The translations under genes were made by a program, and so were the position numbers. The notes beneath the pieces were generated by a model. It was not told the DNA's origin, made no database searches, and saw only the letters and a list, made by a program, of their open reading frames with translations. A stretch of DNA of 64,000 nt from Amphiprion ocellaris (lineage: Eukaryota > Chordata > Actinopteri > Pomacentridae): contig NC_072784.1 in assembly GCF_022539595.1 (NCBI RefSeq), forward strand, positions 24,789,243 through 24,853,242, given 5' to 3'. Shown piece by piece: positions 12,201 to 26,000 of the stretch. Every line of letters starts with the position of its first letter. The first letter of the stretch is position 1.

Positions 12201-15200
12201 TAGGTAGTTTGCAACACAGTTGATTTTGCCATATTTTAGGACAAATTTATACATTAAAGATCATTCCAAAGGGTTCACTTTTTCTTGCTACTGCTAAGCA
12301 TTTTTTGCGTCTTTCCCACCCTGCCTTTCAGTTGTAGCTGTTAAGAACATTTGTAAACACTTGTGCTCTCTGACAAGGTCTGAATACATATTGTATAAGC
12401 TAGTTCTTTTATAGCTGAACCTTTACCTTACTGCTGCTTTTTATATAATGATAATTTTTGTCTTCCTCAGGTATCATCCCCCAGCTGTTTTCCCGTCTCA
12501 ATCATCCAGAGGCATATATCCGACAGAGCATATGCAGCTTGCTGTGTCGAGTTGCCCAGGACTCCCCACATCTTATACTCTATCCTGCCATAGTAGGCTC
12601 ACTTTCCCTGGCGGGGGAGGCTCAGAATGCAGGTATTCTTTAACTCTGCTAAACTGAGTTTGTGCATCTTCTTATATTAAACATGTCCTATTCAATTGAC
12701 TCATCCATTTGCCTATAAATAATTCATTCCTTTCCTATGATCTTTGCTGTAAATTCAAAAAATGCAGTGTTTAGTTTGACTACAATTATCAGTGTAGCAA
12801 CTGAGCACCATTGGTCAAAACTAGATGCAAATTGAGACACCTTAGTAGCTTTTCTGGCAAGTTTTGTCCAGCTTGGACCTTTTGCTGTGTGTCATCCATT
12901 TTCTGTCTCTTACCTTTCACTCTTCAACTGTTTCTGAAAGAAAGGCAAAAGGCCCAAGAAATAATCTTAACCACAATGTTGCGCGTGCCTTGGACAGACG
13001 CATACAACACTATGCCCTTGCATGGACATAGACTAGTTGTGCAGGACATCCCTATGAGTTCTTGCACATTTTTCAGGTGATAAGGCAGTGACCTCAGCAG
13101 CAGGTCACTATGAGCAATGGTTCTGGTTCACCTGGAAATGGATGGTGTCTGCAGTCAGTCCTATGGTTGTCTAGCCAAAACAAAACAATTCTTGAAAGTT
13201 TTTGCTCCATTTGTTTGTGTGCTTCCATGATGTTCATTATATTTTATATTCTTTATGTTTTGCTTCAACTATTAGAAAGAGACATACAGTTCCACACCTG
13301 GCTAGAATGTTTCTTATTTGGTCCACTAGTTAATGTCTTGCCTTAGCAAAACTGCGTTCATAAATTCGGAGACAGTGCTTTTCAAAGACCAATGAAGGAA
13401 GGGGTGTGTTTGGCTGTTGAGTACAAGAAAGGCTTAATCTACATTTTATTATACAACACTGTTTAAATACTGCAGATCTGTTAATAGATGATGAAATGTG
13501 TTGACAGGAAGCAAATTGCCATCAGGTCTGCCCACCTTCTTGGGAACCATGCAGAGAGAGGACCTGATTGGGGAGGATGAGCAGCTGGAGAGTGGATTGC
13601 AAGGAGGACCTCCAGAGGAGATGTCAACCTACTCCAGTCAAGACCAAGCAATGATGCAGGACTGCTACAGCAAGATTGTGGAGAAGCTTTCTTTAGCCAA
13701 CCCTACCATGGTGCTTCAGGTAGGAGGCTACACAGTTAGACTACACTGTTTTGTTGAGAGTGGTTGTACTAGTCAATATATAAAAGTAGATGGATGGATG
13801 GATGGATTAGAAGAAGTGCAGATTTTTAGGCCTCTTGCGTTCTCATTTTTCTGATCTAGAATGTATGTCCATCTTTTATATACAGACTAATTACCATTTT
13901 AATGATAGTTTGCACAGCTTTTTAACAGTCTCTCTATTAGAAGCTCTCGCAACAAAAGAAATAATTAGATAGCCAAAATCTGGCACCCATATCATAGACA
14001 GTTCCTACATATAGCTAAAAAATCAACTAGGCTCGGCTGGGTGTATCAGCTTTCAACATACAGTGGTGGAAAAAAGTTTTCGGACACACTTAAAATTTTA
14101 CGCAGTCTCATATATTATCATGAAATATTTGTGGAAAAATGCTTTGTGTGTTTCCAAAGGTGTGACTGCATTAGACAAAAATACAAATTACATTTTTTGT
14201 TTGTTGTTTTCAAGAAAAACTAACGAAACTAAATTCTTGACAGTTTAAATATGCCAGTTCTCAACATTGTTGGTATCAAAGTCAACAAATAACAGAATGT
14301 GTTCAAAACTGAACAAAAAATAAATAAACCATCACATCATCAAATTAATATTTAGTAATCCTGCCATGTAATCTTGTCCCATTGTTCTTGAATTACTGTT
14401 TTTAATTCTTCTAAATTCTTTGGTTTACGCTTTGAAACAGAACTTTGGATAATCCAGCACAGATTTTCAATGGGGCACATGTCCAGGGATTGAGCTGGCA
14501 ACTCTAAGACTTGGATACTGTACTCGTGCAGCCAAGTTCTACAGACCCTGGATTTGTGGCAAGGGGCATTATCTTGTCGAAACATCCAGTTTGACCTTGA
14601 TGGAAGAGTGCACGTGCAGAAGGGAGCATGTGGGTTTGGAGAATGGCACAATACTTGACAGGGTTAAATGTACCATCACAGACAGTGAGATGACCAAAGC
14701 CAGCAGCACTCATGCATCCCCAAACCATGATACTGCCTCCACCATGCTAGCCAGTAAGTACTGTACATGCTGGTGATAATGCTTCATCTGGCCTTTTGCA
14801 TGCCCTCACATTAGCAGGAGGAAGATAAAGCTGAAAACTGGACTCATCTGACCATAGAATCTTCTTCCAGTTCCTGACTGTCCAGTTCTTGTGTGCTTGG
14901 GCCCAACAGCGCCCGGCTAACTTCTGTCTCTCATTGATCAGGGGCTTCTTGACAACCTTGTAGGACCTTAAGCCATGATCCAAAAGTCACCCCAGCACAG
15001 TGCGGGTGGAACACTGGACACCAGTTTGGTTTGATCACTGCTGCTGAAGCTCCTGTGATGTCATTCGTCAGTTTTTCCTGCACATTCGGATCAGGATGCA
15101 GTCATTTCTTGCTGAAGAAACCTTTGGATGCCCGAATCTTGGTTTGTCTTTCAAGCTGTTGGTTCATCTGTATTTCTGCAGTGTGTCCAACTGCTGAAGG

Positions 15201-18090
15201 ACTGTATCTGCACTTCCTGATGACCTGGCAGCAGTTGTACCCTTCCTGGCTGAGAATCTGTATCTTCAGGTGTGTTTCCTGCGTCGGGGTCCTTGTTTGA
15301 GCCATTTTTGTCTCTGAAGCACTTTCAAATGTGCTGCTTTTATATAGACACGAAGCACGACAACAAAGATTGTCTCTTTCACTAAAAAACATGACCTTAG
15401 TGGATCATCAAAATTTGTTATGTATTTATCAATTTTAATGGCTTTTTTTGGATTTGTTTAGTGTTTTGGCTGGGTCTGTACTAAAAGAAATTGCATTTGA
15501 AGGCCTACAAGTGATTTTTAATGAAATATTTCACAAAAATGCATAGGGTGTCTTTTTCCACCACTGTATATTGATATATTGTCAAATGAGATATAGGACA
15601 GTGTTTCCTCTAGGATTTTTTTCAGCAGCAGCGGCAGGCTCTCCGGGAGTCGTGGCAACGTAAACAAATGACACTTGACTTGACAACATACCTGGTTAGT
15701 GAGGTATGAACTACGAGCTCCTCAGTCAAACTGCATTTCTCCATCTACATGTGAACTTTTACTGAATGTTTTGACAGATAGCGCATGTTTCAACGATGTT
15801 ACTTTTGTGGCAATGAACATTGTCTGCATCAGCTGTAGCAAATTATTCATACTACTGAATGTTCATCACCTGTGTGTGCTGCATGGAGCTGCAGAGCTGC
15901 TCTGCCCCTCACACCAGGTGAGCCTGTAGTTCCAACAGACAGAACACTGTTTTGGATTTGGAAAGTGAAAGTGCATCATAGACACATCACAGTAATTAAT
16001 AATAAATGCTGAAAAATTATGTGAACCACCACATTTTCGACTTTTTTTAGTACCGTTAGCAAAACCATCAATGTCGGAGCTTCTGGATCCTCCTGTATTT
16101 GAAAATTTTGCCCTAGGAGTCTTTTAATACCAGGGCTCGGTGCCTGTCCCCAGCCATAAATCATACAAGTCATAGAGGAAATGTTCGGTTTACGTACTAC
16201 AGGGGTCCTCGGTTTACGACGTTCTCAACCTACGGCGTTTCGTCGCTACGTCGGAACTGGTTACATGGAACTAGTGGGCGAGTGGATGACTACGTCATCA
16301 CGTGGTACTATAAGACGGCTTTGTTTACATTCTTCGGTTGTACGCCACCTTGGATTGTGCTACATTCGCTAACTTTTTGCCCATCATTATGGCTCCCAAG
16401 CGTAAGTCAGACTCTTCTGATGGCAAAGAAAATGGTGATGGTAGAAGCTGCAGCTATCCAACTAGTTAAACTTGTGCATACAAAATGAATCGTGAGTAGT
16501 AGCAAACTTGACTTCTTTACTGTGACTCTTGATACACATTACAAACACAGTGAAAACTGCAACAAAAACAGAATAAAACAACATAAATACATGAAAATAA
16601 ATCCTTTTAACTGAAACAGTAAGTCCAAAAATGAAGTTAACTACTTACGACATTGCCTCTGTGGCGTTTACAAAGTAGAGCCACACATACAGAAAAGCAT
16701 GTACGTAAAACATCAAAGTAACGGACAGGAAGGGACAACTATCAACAGACAACTTCAAAATAAAGGCTTTTTAAAAAATAAAAGTACATCGATAATTGGA
16801 ACATATTCTTTTATCGTCTTGTAGAATGACTCATACATGCATGAAAGTCATTGTTATTCCTGGCGTTTATGAAGAACTGATCAATATCGTGTTGCACGTG
16901 ATGGCTTTGTTTACATTTTCTGCGGAGTTCCGACTTATGGCGAAAATCAACTTACATAAGTCTTTAGGAACAGAACTCCAACATAGTTCGAGGACCCCCT
17001 GTATAGATATTTTAAAACTTGGAATTTGAGTTGGTCCATGTCCCATATCTGCTCTGTGTAAGCACAGCCTGAAGTTCTGCCCAGTTTTGCTTGTATTGCC
17101 TGAATTTTTTTTCATATGACTGTAGGTCTTTTTGGTTGTGCCAAGAAGCACTGCGTCTCGTTTTTTTGTTTTTATTTTCTTTTACAGAATTGGGTGCCTG
17201 AAATAGCTTTATTTGTGCATATCTTACGTGAAACATGGAGAATAAAGTCATTTTTAATAAACATTGTCATGCAAACTTTTATTCTGAGTGACTGAGAATG
17301 GGTCCAATGTTTATTTTATCCAGGATGCTGTGACAGAAGCAATTCTTTTGAATGGATTATGTGGTCTTTAAAATGTGGCAACCACTGGTCAAAAGAACCT
17401 GTTAACCAGTCCTATGTGCTAATCAGGTCCAACAGCTGGTGGGTGAGCTGCGCAGAGTGACCTTACTGTGGGATGAACTGTGGCTGGGTGTGTTGCAACA
17501 GCAACACATGCACGTCTTGCGTAGGATCCAACAACTGGAGGATGAGGTCAAGAGAGTGCAGAACAACAACACATTACGCAGGTAAGACTCACCAACCTAC
17601 AGGATTTCCAAGTCTGTATTTAACCTATGAGTTAATTCTCTGCTTAATCAATTCAGAACAGACTTAAAAGTACTAACAGTACTGGAACCACTTGTTCACC
17701 ACTGTTACCCCGATTCTCTGAAAGCAGAGTGAGGTACCTCACTATTGGCTGTTTTTCATGTTCTATGGAGAATGCAGATGCGAAACGAATATAAAATGAA
17801 AATGTTTTATACTGAACAATTATAATCACAGTTACTGCACATTAGAAGTGTTTATCAAGTCAGCTATTTATGTATTGTACAAAATAGTTTGTCTTTTACA
17901 TTGTGTTTGAGCTGCATTTTGTGCAGAGATGGAGGTATTTATTTATAGTAGAGTGAGATACTTCATTCTTGTTTTATCAAAACGACTGCAAGCTATTTGA
18001 AATGCCATGCAAAAAAATATATATATATACACACACACACATATATGTATATATATGTGTGTGTGTGTGTGTGTGTGGTGTGTATATATA

Positions 18091-18172
<82 letters not shown>

Positions 18173-18173
18173 T

Positions 18174-18230
<57 letters not shown>

Positions 18231-19870
18231 CACACACAATGGCATGAAAAAGTATCTGAACCCTTTGGAATTTCTCACATTTCTGCATAAAATAAAATCA
18301 CCATCAAATGTGATCTGATCTGATCTTTGTTAAAATCACACAAATAAAAAAACAGTGTCTGCTTTTACTAAAACCACCCAAACATTTATAGGTTTTCATA
18401 ATTTTAATGAGGATAACCTGCAAACAATGACAGAAGGGGGAGGAATAAGTAACTGAACCTTCTGCCTAAGGAGACTTTGAGAGCAATTAATACCAATTTT
18501 TACCAAATAATTTAAGTCAGGGGTGTGTCCAATTACTGAGGAGTGGCTTAAAGCTGCCCTGCCCACTATAAAACACACACCTGGTAAGAATTGTGTCTTG
18601 ATGAGAAGCATTGTCTGATGTGCACCATGAGAGAGCTCAAAAGAGCTGCTATCAAGAATTGTTGATTTGTATAAAGCTGGGAAAGGTTACAAAACCATCT
18701 CTAAAAAGTCTGGATGTTCATCAATCCACAGTTAGAGAAACTGTCTACAAATGGAGAGAGATTGGCACTGTTGCTTCTCTCCCAAGGAGTGGCTGTCCAC
18801 CAAAAATGACAACAAGAGTTCAGCGCAGAATACTCAGAGAGGTAAAAAAGAACCCTAGAGTGTCTGCTAGAGATTTACAGAAATCACTGGCACAGTCCAA
18901 TATCTCTGTGCATACATCGACAATATGTAAAACACTGGCCAAGAATGGTGTTCATGGGAGGACTCCACGGAGGAAGCCACTGCTGTCTAAAAAAAGCATT
19001 GCTGTACGTTTAATGTTCGCAAAAAGGCACTTGGACACTCCACAGAACTTCTGGCAAAATATTTTGTGGACTGATGAAACGAAAATTGAATTGTTTGGGA
19101 GGAACACACAACGTCATGTATGGAGGAAAAATGGAACAGCTCACCAACATCAACACCTCATCCCCACCGTGAAGCATGGTGGAGGGAGCATCATGGTTTG
19201 GGGCTGTTTTGCTGCCTCAGGGCCTGGACAACTTGCAATCATTAATGGAAAAATGAATTCAAAAGTTTATCAGGATGTTTTGCAGGAAAAGCTGAGGCCG
19301 TCTGTCAGACAGTTGAAGCTAAAAAGAGGATGGATGCTGCAACAGGACAATGATCCAAAACACAGAAGTAAATCAACTTCAGAATGGTTTCAGAAGAACA
19401 AAATACATGTTCTGGAGTGGCCAAGTCAAAGTCCTGACTTGAACCCCATTGAGATGCTGTGGCATGACCTCAAGAGAGTGATTCATGCCAGACATTGCAG
19501 GAATATGACTGAACTGCAGCAGATTTGTAAAGAGGAATGGTCCAAGATTGATCGTGATCGATGTGCCAGACTGATCTGCAACTACAGGAAATGTCTGGTT
19601 GAAGTTATTGCTGCCAAAGGTGGGGCAGCCAGATATTAAATGCGAAGGTTCAGTTACTTATTCCTCCGCTTCTGTCATTGTTTGCATGTTATCCTCATTA
19701 AAAATATGAAAACCTATAAATGTTTGGGTGGTTTTAGTTAAAGCAGACACTGTTTTTTTATTTGTGTGATTCTGACAAAGATCAGATCACATGTGATGGT
19801 GATTTTATGCAGAAATGTGAGAAATTCCAAAGGGTTCAGATACTTTTTCATGCCACTGTGTGTGTATATA

Positions 19871-19906
<36 letters not shown>

Positions 19907-20038
19907 TGTATGTATGTATGTATGTATGTATGTATGTATGTATGTATGTATGTATGTATGTATGTATGTATGTATGTATGTATGTATGTATGTATGTATG
20001 TATGTATGTATGTATGTATGTATGTATGTGTGTATATA

Positions 20039-20078
<40 letters not shown>

Positions 20079-23000
20079 GGTATGTGTATATATGTATGTA
20101 TATATGTATGTATGTATATATATATATATAAAAATAAATAAAAATATATCTGAATCTGAATGTGCACTATTTTTCCTGCTCCTCTCGTCTAGTCACAATC
20201 TTTGTTCTGCTGCAGGGATGAAAAGATTGCCATTATGCGTGAGAAGCATTCTGCTCTTATGCGTCCCGTGGTTTTTGCCCTGGATCACGTCTGCAGCATC
20301 ACAGCAGCTCCAGCACAGACACCACATGAGACCTGGTTCCAGGAGACCTATGGTGATGCCATAACCTCTGCTTTGGAGCGTCTTAAAAACCCTTCCAATC
20401 CTGCCAACCCTGCCAGTAGTTGGCTTCCTTTCAGACAGGTCTGTGGTCATTTGTGTGCACTGTTATAAATATGTTATTCAATATGGATTTCAGATTGATC
20501 CAGCTGCACAAATATAGGCTTCTTAATGCTTAGATACATGTCTATTTTCTGCATGTTGTTAATTCAAACATATTTAGTAAAATCATCTTGCAAGCTTATC
20601 CCATCTGGTGTCTGTTGGTTAGATAATGATGAGCCTTCAGCAGCGTGCTCAGAAGCGAGCCAGCTATCTGCTTCATCTGGACGAGATCAGTCCTCGCCTG
20701 GTGTCTATGAGTACAACGGAGATGGCCCTACCGGGTGAGGCATCAGCTTCAGATGCCGTTACCATACAGAGAGTTGGAAACACCATCACCATCCTTCCCA
20801 CCAAGACCAAGCCAAAGAAGCTATTCTTTCTGGGCTCAGATGGACACAACTACCCGTACCTTTTTAAAGGTAGGAAACCCTATCACAGCAAAATGTATCC
20901 TTTTTGTAAAGATGAAAAGAAATACTGTTCTCGAAAAAGGAACGTTTTTTTCCCTCCGAAGAGGGGCCTGACAGAAAAAGTTTGAGAATCACTAATTTAG
21001 GGCAAGGGCACACATTGACATTTGATAGCACTCCCCATCAATGGTTAAAGTCCACACATAAGGGCTTCACATATATGTACCAATTGGCAAGTACATCTAT
21101 CATGACTTCACCAGACTTGTGAAAAACCACCTCAGAATCATACTCCAATTCCCAAAGAAAGTCGGCTATTTTGAATTTACTGTGTCATTTTGTGCCAAGT
21201 TATAAGAACAAAATAAGATTTACAAATATTCCTCTTGGAGCTATACCCCAAACCCAAAAGGACATCAGCATTTTGAATTCCCTTTGGTATTTTGGCACAG
21301 TTTTTCCCAGGGGTTGTATTTTAACTAGGGCTGGGACTTTAATGCGTTAATTTCGATTAATTAATTACCGCGAAAAATAACGCGTTCGTTTTATTAACGC
21401 AATTACTTGCAGCCTCCTTAGTTCCCTCATTTCTGGCACACCGGTAACTCTGATGAACACTCCAGCCCAGTAGGTGGCAGTAATGAACCTAAAGTCTGTT
21501 TGTAGCCATGAAGAAGAAGCACAGGAAGCACTGAGTGAAATCAGGCACTGGTGAACAGTGAAGGGAGACGAGATTGAGCTTGTGGGGCAGAAAGTTTCCT
21601 TTTAAAAATCTTCCCGATGGCAGCTTGGATAAAAGCCTGGTTGTGTGCAAATTGTACAACAAAGAGTTTTCTGATCACTGTAGCACTTCAAGCCAACGGT
21701 ATCACCTCAATGTAAAACATGTTGCTGTTAGCACCAGAGCTAACGTTAGCTACGAGTCATGCTAACGGCTAACGGTGTAGCCATCCCACAATAGACCACT
21801 TTTCTAGACGGTGCTTCAGTTTACATAAAGTCTTAAAATGTTGAATAAAATCGCTATAACTGCACTTAGATTTGCACTAATCTGTGAATGTAGCAGACAG
21901 ATGAAAAATGCAGATAAATAGAAATGAAACATTTTTGTGGTTTAAGTTTTTACTCCGTCGAGGCTCTGCCTCCTTGGAGGAGGAATAACCTAAACAACAA
22001 AAATATCTCTTTTAATAACTTAATTATCAATTTTTTGTTTATAAAAAAAATACATAAATAAAAATTGATATTCCTATAAAAAGAACCATCAAAATTCCAC
22101 CATTTATCAGACCCAGAAAAGATGAAAACAGAACAAATCTCTGGATTTTCAACTTTCTGAAGCTCCTTGAACTACTTATGCTGATTTTATGTGCCATACA
22201 GTGGAAAAAACAACTAAATTCAGGCTTTAAGTCATCAAAATCACTTTTTTCTGTATGTTCCATTTTCCTTTTTTTTAAATAAATTTTGAATTATAAACAC
22301 ATATATGTCTATTCATTGATTCAACTGTCAACCACAATTTTATTTGAATTGAAAAACTTCACTTATTGTGTCAAATATTGCTATTTGACAAAACTGCAAT
22401 TAATTGTGATAAATTAATTACAAAGCCAGTAATTAATTAGATTAAATTTTTTGATCGCGTCCCGCCACTAATTTTAACAAACTCCTCCTAGACACTTCTC
22501 CAGAGCAACTTTAAATTTGGTTTGTATTGTCTAAAGACCTTTACAATGTAAAGCTACAATTGCCACTAAAATAGAAATCATTGTAACTAAATTGTACATT
22601 GTTGAATCTACTTCACACTACACATACTTGATAGAAACCCTGGCCTGATTAACTCCACATTCCAGAATTTAGTAATAATCATAGCGCCAGCTATTGGCCA
22701 CAGGAAGGCGGCCTTGGGTGAAACACATAGTCTGATACACAAGAAGAGAATAGAATAGAAGAGAATAGCCACAGGATTATTGTAAATTTGGGTGTCTGAT
22801 GGCTTGGGGTATGAAACTGTTGCAGAACCTGGCTGTTCTCACTCTGGTGCTGCAGAACCTCCTCCCAGAGGGTAGCAGAGAGAACAGTCCATGGTGGGGG
22901 TATGTGGAGTCTTTGATGATGTTGCAGGCTCTGCTGAGACATCACTTGTGTGCAACATCCTGGATGGATGGAAGAGAAGTCCCGATGATCTTCTCTGCTG

Positions 23001-26000
23001 TCCTCACCACCCTCTGCAGCGACTTTCTATCCGAGGCCCATGGAGTTGCCAAACAAGATGGAGATGCAGCTGGTCAGCACGCTCTCTGTGGCGTCATCAG
23101 TCACAGGAAGGGCTGACGTTGCTGAGCCCGTTGAACCAGAGATGATGTGTGCAATGACCAGTCCAGACTGTCTGTAATGTGCACCCCCAGAAATTGGGTG
23201 CTGCTGACCACCACCTCCACAGCATTATTGTCTGTGGTGAGAGGTGAATGGCTGGACTGCTTTTTCCTACAGCTGATGATCAACTCCTCGGTCTTCTCAA
23301 GATTCAGGGTCACATTGTTCACACCGCACCAGTCCACCAGCCACTTCACTTCCTCTCTGTAAAACCAATTGTTATATCCCGAATGAGACCCACTACTGTT
23401 GTGTCATCTGCATACTTAATGATGTGATTTGAGGCGGATGCAGAGCAGCCGTCATGTATCAGCATCATGAACAGTAGTGGGGTCAGAACACATGCCTGTG
23501 GAGATCCTATTGAGACAAAGCTGGAGATAGTGTTTAGATAGTTTTATCCTCCAGATATGCCAGACTCAGATGGAGAGCAGAGGAGATGGCATCCTCAGTG
23601 GAGCTGTTTGGCCGATAGCAAACTGATATGGATCAAGTCCAGGGGGCAGTGTGGAAATCACTTGGTCCTTTACCAGCCTCTCAAAACACTTCATCATTAT
23701 AGGTGTTAGTGCCACAGGACGGTAGTCATTGAGGCAGGCGATGGCGGATTTTTTGGGCACTGGTATGATGGTGGCGGATTTAAGACATGATGGACCAACA
23801 GCCTGCTCCAGCGAGGTGTTAAAGATGTCCGTAAGCAACTGTGCCAGCTGGTCAGTACACCCCCTTAGTACGTGTCCTGGAATGTTGTCAGGGCCTGCTG
23901 CCTTGCGCACATTCACTTTCCCCACGGAACACAGCCACATTGAGATTCAGTGCTCTTTCATCAAGGAGGGGGCTGTTTTTTGTTGCAGGGTTGTTGGTGT
24001 TACTTCCAAAATGACAGAAAAAATTCACTTTGTTGAGGAGTGGAAGAGTGGCTTTGTAGTCTCTTATTGCCTAGATCCTCTCCCACATGCTCCTGGTGTT
24101 GCTAGGATCATGGAAGAAACTCTGAATCTTCCCGACGTGCATGCCTTGCTGTTCTGATAGCCCAGTCGAGGTTGGCTCTGGCTCTTCTTAGCACAACCTC
24201 ATCACCGGACTTGAAAGCAGTGTTCCGTGCTTTCATCTTCTCCCATACTTCCTGCATCACCCATGGCTTCTTGTTGGCCCTGGTGGAGATGTGCTTCATG
24301 ACGCAGAGGTCCTCTGTGCTCTTTTGGATGTAGGCAGACACAGTTGCAGCATACTCCTCCACACTGGTGTGGTGATTGTCCGGTGGAGCAGCTTTGAACA
24401 TGTCCTAGTCTGTGCAATCGAAACAGTCCTGCAGGGCTTCCATTGCTCCCTCAGACCAGACCCTCACCTGCCTCACAGTGGGTTTTCCTCTGGTGAGCAG
24501 GGGCCTGTATGCTGGTGTTAACGTCACAGACAGATGGTCAGAGGGGCCAAGGTGGGGACGGGGGGCAGATCTGTAAGCATTTCTGATGTTTGTGTAAGCC
24601 AAGTCCAGTGTGTTTCATCCTCTAGTAGCAAAGACCACATATTGCTGGAAATGGAGGAGAATGGTCTTCATGTCAGCCTGATTGAAATCAAAAAGCCACA
24701 ATGAAAATGCCCTCTGAATGTGTGGTTTGCAACTTTGTGATGGTCTGGTACAGAACACTCAGGGCCTCCTTTGTGTTCGCACTGGGGTGGATGTACACCG
24801 CCATGATGATAACAATGGAATGTTCCCGGGCCAGGTAAAATGGTCCGGATTTTACAGCAATCCGCTCTATGTCAGGAGAGCACTGACTAGAGACCACTAC
24901 TGTCTTATTTCACCATTTTTCATTTTCATTGATGTAAATTACTACACCTTCTCCACAGGCTTTTCCACTGAGGGCTTGGCTCCTATTCAGCCAGAATGTA
25001 GTTAGCCCTTGCAGGCTAATGGTGTCGTCGGGTACAGCCGAGTTCAGCCATGATTCCATCAGGATAAGGACACAACAGTCTCTCCCTTCCCGTTTTGTTG
25101 TTAGATCCAGCTTGAGAGTCCAGTTTATTTTACGAAATTTACATCGTGTGTTTAGGACGATATGCAGCAACACAGCATTTACAGGGTGTTCTCTAATATC
25201 ACATAGTGGACACAGGAAGTTATATGTAACTTTTTTTTTTTTTTTTTTTACACCATCCAATAGGAATCCATGCCCATCGGACATCTTCATGTTTGCAACA
25301 AAGCCCCTTGACTGCAGCTGCCCTGACATGCACGAAGGTGTTGGGACCTAATCATCGCTGCTGTCAGCTTTAATTTAGAAATTCAGCTTTACATCTGGCC
25401 TTGCCCACAGATAGCAGATGAACAGACAAACAGGAGCATGTACAAATTGAATAGTATCCATCCTAGCACAGAACCACGCAAAACTCCATGACTAATCCAT
25501 GTGTAATTTGGTACAGTAAGGTCAATAGATCAGTATGATTTAATTAATGTATAAGATGGACTGCTCTGTATCATATGGAATGATACAAAAATTATATTTA
25601 CACTGATAGATGTTTTTATAGCAGACATTTTAACTGGTCAGTGTATGGAAAATACAGCTGTGTTAATAATTGCTGCATTCAACTTTAGGGCGGTCTTGCT
25701 TTTGTGAAAGGTGGTTTACGATTGTCACTTTCTGAGGATTAATGGAACTGAGTCATCATTATTGATGTCTGTATAACTCCGGCAATGACAAGTCAATATA
25801 TAAACTATGAAAAAGATCTCTCACTTTCAGACTTTTGAAACTGCTATCAGATAATGTTGTTGCGCTGTTATATGGCACTTAACACCTAAAAAACTGATAA
25901 ATTTTCAATCTGTGCAAATTAATTTGTCAAGGTTTGAAGAGACGGTGAGGTATAAAGCTTTTGCCTCCACTCCTATTAAATGGAGGAGTGCTGAATTTCG

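Noticed and set aside
12811..13346. Two small plus-strand frames in an SMG1 intron
   Set aside because: No domain, no conserved pattern and no splice relation to neighbours.
17943..18290. Several Tyr/Ile/His-rich reading frames on both strands
   Set aside because: They are translations of (TA)n/(CA)n microsatellite.
19867..20130. CRISPR-like regular repeat array
   Set aside because: Pure microsatellite without unique spacers; eukaryotic context.
19762..20167. Long YVCM-repeat and HTYI-repeat reading frames (up to 121 codons)
   Set aside because: The (TATG)n repeat has a period of four, so it stays open in all three frames on each strand. No gene evidence.
22691..24602. Plus-strand reading frames over the LINE (for example 105 codons at 22799, 142 codons at 23729)
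   Set aside because: The conserved RT and endonuclease motifs are on the minus strand; these are shadows.
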